Positions 6,949 to 9,817 of a stretch of 9,817 nucleotides of DNA are shown piece by piece (the first letter of the stretch is position 1; every line of letters begins with the position of its first letter). This DNA is from Campylobacterota bacterium (GTDB taxonomy: Bacteria > Campylobacterota > Campylobacteria > Campylobacterales > Sulfurovaceae), in assembly GCA_003646505.1 (NCBI GenBank), contig QMKT01000055.1:1-9817 (forward strand), in the 5' to 3' direction. A model generated the notes under the pieces. The model did no database searches and was not told where the DNA came from. It was given only the letters and a program-made list of their open reading frames with translations. Made by a program: the position numbers and the translations under genes.

Positions 6949-7632
6949 TTACTTTCGTGTAGAAGTCATGCCGGCTCCAAGCCAATCTTGCATACCTCCA
7001 CGGTACCACTTTAATTTTTCTGCCGGATAACCCATTTTTAAAAGTGCAAAAACCATACGTGGTGACTGGTTGCACCAAGGACCATTACAAAACAGTACTA
7101 ATGTTTTAGCCTTAGAAAAATCATACTCTCCATTCTTTTGCATGAGGACACCCAAATATGCTAAAGCATATTTAAAATGGAATTCATAATCATCTTTTTC
7201 TTCAAAGTAATGAAATGGCATATTTATCGCACCTGGAATAGTACGGTAACTAAACCACTTTTTTTTACGACTATCTACTAGAAGCATTTTCTTATTATGC
7301 TGCATCTCTTTAAGGAAATACAAAACTTCCAGCTCACCATAGGTTTCCAGATCTATATCTAACTGCATAGAAAGAAGCTTTCCTTTGGTATGTACATAAG
7401 TAGATTTACATGCCTCAGGTACACTTGCATGTGCAAAATTTTCTGTCCAAAGCATTTTATTATTTATAGGAACATTATTACACGTATCAGGGATAATACG
7501 TTTGACTAGATAAATTTTTTCCTGTTTATCTGCTGTGGCAGTTACCATGACACCACTGTATTCAATACCTTCATCACTGGCAAAAGAAAATAAAGAGAAT
7601 ATCAAACTTATTGCTATATATTTTTTGAACAT
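6949..7632 (-). CDS. Exported rhodanese-like protein with CNGPWC loop
   Basis: This 227-residue protein is predicted to be periplasmic. The start is the second in-frame ATG: it has AAAGGA five bases upstream and opens directly into a signal peptide (MFKKYIAIS..., probable cleavage after Ala18). The upstream ATG at 7665 would put eleven polar residues in front of it. The rhodanese domain spans about 95-222: LVDSRKK at 118-124, TIPGAINMPF at 131-140, catalytic Cys182 in FCNGPWCNQSP (181-191), then WYRGGMQDW at 209-217. The loop carries a second cysteine, Cys187. The N-terminal region (19-95) is unassigned and has two more cysteines (51, 75), which may form a disulfide. Related proteins handle sulfane sulfur or redox chemistry outside the cytoplasm; the precise substrate is unknown. 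The gene stands alone, convergent with the mogA group and divergent from the DUF302 gene. Confidence 0.85.
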   Translation of the reverse strand: MFKKYIAISLIFSLFSFASDEGIEYSGVMVTATADKQEKIYLVKRIIPDTCNNVPINNKMLWTENFAHASVPEACKSTYVHTKGKLLSMQLDIDLETYGELEVLYFLKEMQHNKKMLLVDSRKKKWFSYRTIPGAINMPFHYFEEKDDYEFHFKYALAYLGVLMQKNGEYDFSKAKTLVLFCNGPWCNQSPRMVFALLKMGYPAEKLKWYRGGMQDWLGAGMTSTRK

Positions 7633-7637
7633 AAATA

Positions 7638-7643
7638 TCCTTT
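7638..7643 (-). promoter_or_regulatory. Ribosome binding site fixing the rhodanese start
   Basis: On the - strand this reads AAAGGA, five bases before the ATG at 7632-7630. It is the reason for choosing the start at 7632 over the in-frame ATG at 7665, which has no comparable site. Confidence 0.75.
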
Positions 7644-7667
7644 TATCATGTATATAGTTCCACACTC

Positions 7668-7673
7668 ATTATA
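7668..7673 (-). promoter_or_regulatory. Possible -10 box for the exported rhodanese gene
   Basis: A consensus TATAAT on the - strand lies 36 bases upstream of the chosen ATG. A weak -35-like TTACAT (7695-7690) stands 16 bases further up. The predicted transcript would start after 7665, which also argues against translation from the upstream ATG. Confidence 0.4.
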
Positions 7674-7754
7674 TATTAACATATTTTTTATGTAATATCT
7701 GTGTAAAATAAAAAGTAATGTACTCATTGCTTCAGTTGAATTTGCAAGTGTCTC

Positions 7755-7768
7755 TATAATAATATAAT
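7755..7768 (+). promoter_or_regulatory. Two overlapping TATAAT boxes upstream of the DUF302 gene
   Basis: TATAAT occurs at 7755-7760 and again at 7763-7768, 36 to 49 bases upstream of the ATG at 7804. TTGAAT (7736-7741) and TTGCAA (7742-7747) are the nearest -35-like hexamers, but neither has ideal spacing. AAGGA at 7794-7798 is the ribosome binding site. One of the boxes probably drives the gene. Confidence 0.45.
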
Positions 7769-7803
7769 AGTAAAATACAATCATATTAATTTTAAGGATA
7801 ATA

Positions 7804-8724
7804 ATGAAAAATTTTTTAAAGGTCTTTATAGGTGCATTTTTACTACTAGGGACAAGTGTTTATGCAGAAGAGGTTCAAAATCTTCAAATATTTTCTGTTG
7901 ATAATACAAAGGGCACTATCAATGCGAAGAGTATTGGAAAAGCTTTTACTGACAGTGGTGTAATTGTTGATGTCAATAATGATATGAATTCAATTTTTTC
8001 AAAAAGATATGGAAAAGTACATCATAAAAACTACAATTTAGCGATCTTTACCAACCCTAAGCTAGTTACAACTCTTATGGAAAAATATCCAAATATAGGT
8101 ATGATAACACCTTTATCAATGTCAATTTATGAAGATGCTGCAAAAAATACTATTAATATTTCTACATTATCATTGGCTGGTATGGCTAGAATTACTAAAA
8201 TTCCTGCAACAGATCCGGATTTAATTGCGTATGCTAAAGCAGTAGACACAGCACTTCACGCAGCACTGCCAAATGGAAAGTATTTGTCTGTAAATCATAA
8301 TACTAAATCTTCACAACCACTCACTACAGAGTTTGCTATAGAGTTTGAACTTGAAGATGGTGACACATATGTAGATGCTAAAGATAGTTTCAAAGAAGAG
8401 TTTGAAAGTGAACTAGGACCAGTTGGTTTTTTAATACCAAAGTCTTACACGCTAGAGCATGCTGATTATGATTTCTTTGATACATACTCTATTATTAGAT
8501 TTAATGCAATTTACCCAGTATCAAAAAATCACCCAGATGCTGGTGCTTATGCACCTTTCTCAGTTGTTATTTATAAAAAGAAAAATGAAGATGAAGCGCA
8601 TATAGCTTTCCCTTCAATTGATAACTGGATCAGTGATCTTGATATTACAGATAAAAAGACAGCAGATACAGTTCGTGAGACTCACGGTATGGTTAAAACT
8701 ATTCTTGAAGAACTTACGGAATAG
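7804..8724 (+). CDS. Secreted protein with two DUF302-like domains
   Basis: This 306-residue protein is predicted to be exported: residues 1-21 form a signal peptide (MKNFLKVF..., SVYA, cleavage before Glu22). Residues about 45-132 resemble DUF302: a strand leading to YNLAIFTNPKL (77-87), then PLSMSIYED (103-111) and a beta-rich stretch. The second half (about 180-306) appears to repeat the fold: APFSVVIYKKK (250-260) and AHIAFPSIDNWI (265-276) align with TPLSMSIYED and the following strand of the first half. Both halves end in a helix (142-154 and 284-303). No cysteine is present in the whole protein. DUF302 proteins have no settled function; heme or small-molecule binding has been considered, and nothing here decides it. 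It has its own promoter region and a hairpin-rich 3' flank, so it is probably transcribed alone. Confidence 0.8.
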   Translation: MKNFLKVFIGAFLLLGTSVYAEEVQNLQIFSVDNTKGTINAKSIGKAFTDSGVIVDVNNDMNSIFSKRYGKVHHKNYNLAIFTNPKLVTTLMEKYPNIGMITPLSMSIYEDAAKNTINISTLSLAGMARITKIPATDPDLIAYAKAVDTALHAALPNGKYLSVNHNTKSSQPLTTEFAIEFELEDGDTYVDAKDSFKEEFESELGPVGFLIPKSYTLEHADYDFFDTYSIIRFNAIYPVSKNHPDAGAYAPFSVVIYKKKNEDEAHIAFPSIDNWISDLDITDKKTADTVRETHGMVKTILEELTE

Positions 8725-8741
8725 TTAGTTTTATCTTCTCG

Positions 8742-8763
8742 TTACTCCAGTCCTCTGGTGTAA
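8742..8763. other. Imperfect hairpin in the convergent spacer
   Basis: TTAC (8742-8745) pairs with GTAA (8760-8763), and CCAG (8747-8750) pairs with CTGG (8755-8758), with one T-T mismatch and a TCCT loop. It starts 17 bases after the DUF302 stop. No T tract follows, so on its own it is not a standard terminator; it may stabilise the 3' end of the transcript. Confidence 0.45.
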
Positions 8764-8801
8764 TGCGCCTACATAAATGTTATTAACAACATAGTCATAT
8801 A

Positions 8802-8845
8802 TGCTCCACCTGAGGACAGGAGGAGCAAGAGTAGGGTGCTCTTTT
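8802..8845 (+). terminator. Overlapping hairpins ending in TTTT, probable terminator
   Basis: TGCTCC (8802-8807) pairs with GGAGCA (8822-8827), reinforced by CCT (8809-8811) with AGG (8818-8820) around a GAGGAC loop. The same GAGCA (8823-8827) can instead pair with TGCTC (8837-8841), directly followed by TTTT (8842-8845). The two stems exclude each other. The second has the layout of an intrinsic terminator for the DUF302 gene; its T run overlaps the stop codon of the convergent DUF6488 gene. The stems are short, so strength is uncertain. Confidence 0.55.
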
Positions 8846-9257
8846 AGTTACCTGTATAGTTAGCGCCTCTTATCTCCCCACCCACACTTACAAATATATA
8901 AAGCGTTTGTCTCTCTTTATTTTTTATTTTCAAATTATCAAAACCTACTACCCAGTCATCGGTATCACCATAGTGCGTTTTACCTATCTTTGAAATGGGG
9001 ACATGTTTCCAGCTTTTAGGAATTTTCTTTTGGGCTACTAAAGTTTGAACTTCTTGCTTTGCGGATTTTTCAATGGTTTTTTTACTCACTTCATTTTTAT
9101 AAGGATTCACATGATGTGCGTGGCCATGACCTTCATGAGTATTTTCTTTTTGCGAGTGATCATGACCTTTATGGCTATTTTCATCATGTGAGTGACCACT
9201 ACCAGCAACTATTGTTGTTAAACCTAATGCTAGTGTTACTATTGTTATTTTTATCAT
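8844..9257 (-). CDS. Secreted histidine-rich DUF6488-like protein
   Basis: This 137-residue protein starts with a signal peptide (MIKITIVTLALGLTTIVAGS, cleavage near residue 18-20), so it should act in the periplasm. Residues 22-49 contain ten histidines, arranged as two 12-residue repeats followed by HAHH, a probable binding site for divalent metal such as nickel, cobalt, zinc or copper. The C-terminal part (about 55-137) resembles DUF6488: IPKSW at 79-83, DDWVVGFDN at 100-108, and a final TLYIFVSVGGEIRGANYTG segment (118-136). There are no cysteines. The ribosome binding site AAAGGA (9268-9263 on this strand) overlaps the stop codon of the upstream HupE/UreJ-like gene, so the two are coupled in one operon. 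The pairing with a HupE-like membrane protein suggests metal buffering or delivery; this is inference. Confidence 0.8.
   Translation of the reverse strand: MIKITIVTLALGLTTIVAGSGHSHDENSHKGHDHSQKENTHEGHGHAHHVNPYKNEVSKKTIEKSAKQEVQTLVAQKKIPKSWKHVPISKIGKTHYGDTDDWVVGFDNLKIKNKERQTLYIFVSVGGEIRGANYTGN
9123..9194 (-). repeat. 36-bp tandem duplication encoding the histidine repeats
   Basis: Bases 9194-9159 and 9158-9123 (read on the - strand) are two adjacent 36-base units matching at 27 of 36 positions by my count. They encode residues 22-33 (HSHDENSHKGHD) and 34-45 (HSQKENTHEGHG), with 7 of 12 residues identical. Most histidines and all the ENxH and GH positions are kept while linking residues vary. 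Confidence 0.8.
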
Positions 9258-9266
9258 TTTTATCCT

Positions 9267-9817
9267 TTATAAACTATCGTATGTACGTATTTTTTGTTGA
9301 ACCTCTTGTTGCGCCTTTTGCATATCCATATGGATATGATAATGCTCGTCCCTATTAAACCCAAACTCTTCTTCATTCACGGTATGCATGTACCCATGTA
9401 ACTGCATTAGAAATAACATAAAACCTGCAAACATTAGTGCATCATTGGCTACTTTTGAGTGTTGTAAAAAGGATGCTCTTTTTCTCCATTGAATCAATAC
9501 CGAAAGCATAACAATAAGAGCAAGTATTTGCCCAACCTCTACACCTATATTGAATGAGATTATCTTCAAAAACATATCAAAATTTTGCTCACCAAGTGGT
9601 AAGAGTTGTAGTCTTGTAGAGAGTCCAAAACCATGTATAAGTCCAAATATTAGAACCATAACCAATAAGTTTGGAGATTTAACACCTAAATAGTTTTGAA
9701 AACCTTTGTTATTGTCAAAAGCTTTATAGATAACACTTAAAGCAATGACTGCATCAATCAAATAATAATTTGCAGAGATACCCATAAACGTAGCAAAGAT
9801 CAGAGTGATACTGTGTC
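9267..9817 (-). CDS. HupE/UreJ-like membrane protein (5' end outside window)
   Basis: The reading frame runs to the window edge without a stop, so the N-terminus is missing and 182 complete codons are visible; an internal ATG at 9785 is not the start because the conserved HSITL segment lies before it. Visible features (numbered from the first full codon) are HSITL at 1-5, IDAVIALS at 20-27, GLIHGFG at 58-64, FNIGVEVGQ at 88-96, and several membrane helices, the last ending at QLHGYMH (138-144). These match the HupE/UreJ_2 type of membrane protein, whose relatives include nickel permeases, though transport is not proven for this branch. The polar tail holds HYHIH (158-162) and a charged, Gln-rich helix. 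The gene reads into the histidine-rich DUF6488-like gene nine bases later, with the downstream ribosome binding site overlapping its stop. Confidence 0.85.
   Translation of the reverse strand, partial: HSITLIFATFMGISANYYLIDAVIALSVIYKAFDNNKGFQNYLGVKSPNLLVMVLIFGLIHGFGLSTRLQLLPLGEQNFDMFLKIISFNIGVEVGQILALIVMLSVLIQWRKRASFLQHSKVANDALMFAGFMLFLMQLHGYMHTVNEEEFGFNRDEHYHIHMDMQKAQQEVQQKIRTYDSL

Noticed and set aside
7633..7665. Longer start for the exported rhodanese at 7665
   Set aside because: It would bury the signal peptide behind eleven polar residues, lacks a ribosome binding site, and lies at or beyond the predicted transcript start.
9123..9194. Short direct repeats as a CRISPR or other repeat array
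   Set aside because: Only two adjacent units without spacers, in frame within a coding gene; they encode the histidine repeats.
9059..9358. + strand 99-codon open frame opposite the DUF6488 and HupE-like genes
   Set aside because: Low-complexity product made by reading antisense to His-rich coding DNA; the - strand genes have family matches and ribosome binding sites.
9267..9785. Complete HupE-like gene starting at 9785
   Set aside because: The frame stays open to the window edge and the conserved HSITL segment lies upstream of that ATG, so the true start is outside the window.

Overview
The window is AT-rich, densely coded DNA. The protein content (a MogA-type molybdenum cofactor enzyme, rhodanese-fold proteins, an EAL protein with the VAEFV and QGYYLSEP style of loops, a DUF302 secretory protein, a HupE/UreJ-like membrane protein) fits a Campylobacterota (epsilonproteobacterial) chromosome, probably a Sulfurovum- or Sulfurimonas-like sulfur oxidiser. 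That assignment is inference from protein style and base composition; no rRNA or tRNA gene is present to settle it. I find no CRISPR array, insertion sequence, integrase, tRNA gene or phage gene, and no gene-free stretch longer than 300 bases.

Layout, left to right. On the + strand: a cytoplasmic fusion of a rhodanese-like domain lacking its cysteine with a YceI domain (108-998); an AqpZ-type water channel (1055-1750) closed by a hairpin; and a YbbO-like short-chain dehydrogenase (1870-2685). Next comes a signalling pair overlapping by 8 bp: a six-helix membrane histidine kinase (2785-4185) and a response regulator with receiver, degenerate GGDEF and intact EAL domains (4178-5896). The kinase probably controls c-di-GMP hydrolysis. 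mogA (5936-6469) follows 39 bp later and leads into two tiny genes packed behind it (6471-6680 and 6677-6889), the second a small membrane protein. On the - strand is an exported rhodanese with a two-cysteine CNGPWC loop (6949-7632). Divergent from it is a secreted protein with two DUF302-like halves (7804-8724). A hairpin-rich 119-bp convergent spacer separates that from a - strand operon. The operon holds a HupE/UreJ-like membrane protein, cut by the window edge (9267-9817), and a secreted histidine-rich DUF6488-like protein (8844-9257).

Most of this is ordinary chromosomal housekeeping and signalling. The parts most worth a second look are the HupE/UreJ plus histidine-rich DUF6488 pair, a plausible metal-handling module with a visible 36-bp duplication inside its histidine tract; the rhodanese-YceI fusion with a Cys-to-Gly active site; and the overlapping hairpins at 8802-8845. 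I did not find convincing evidence of a wholly new system.
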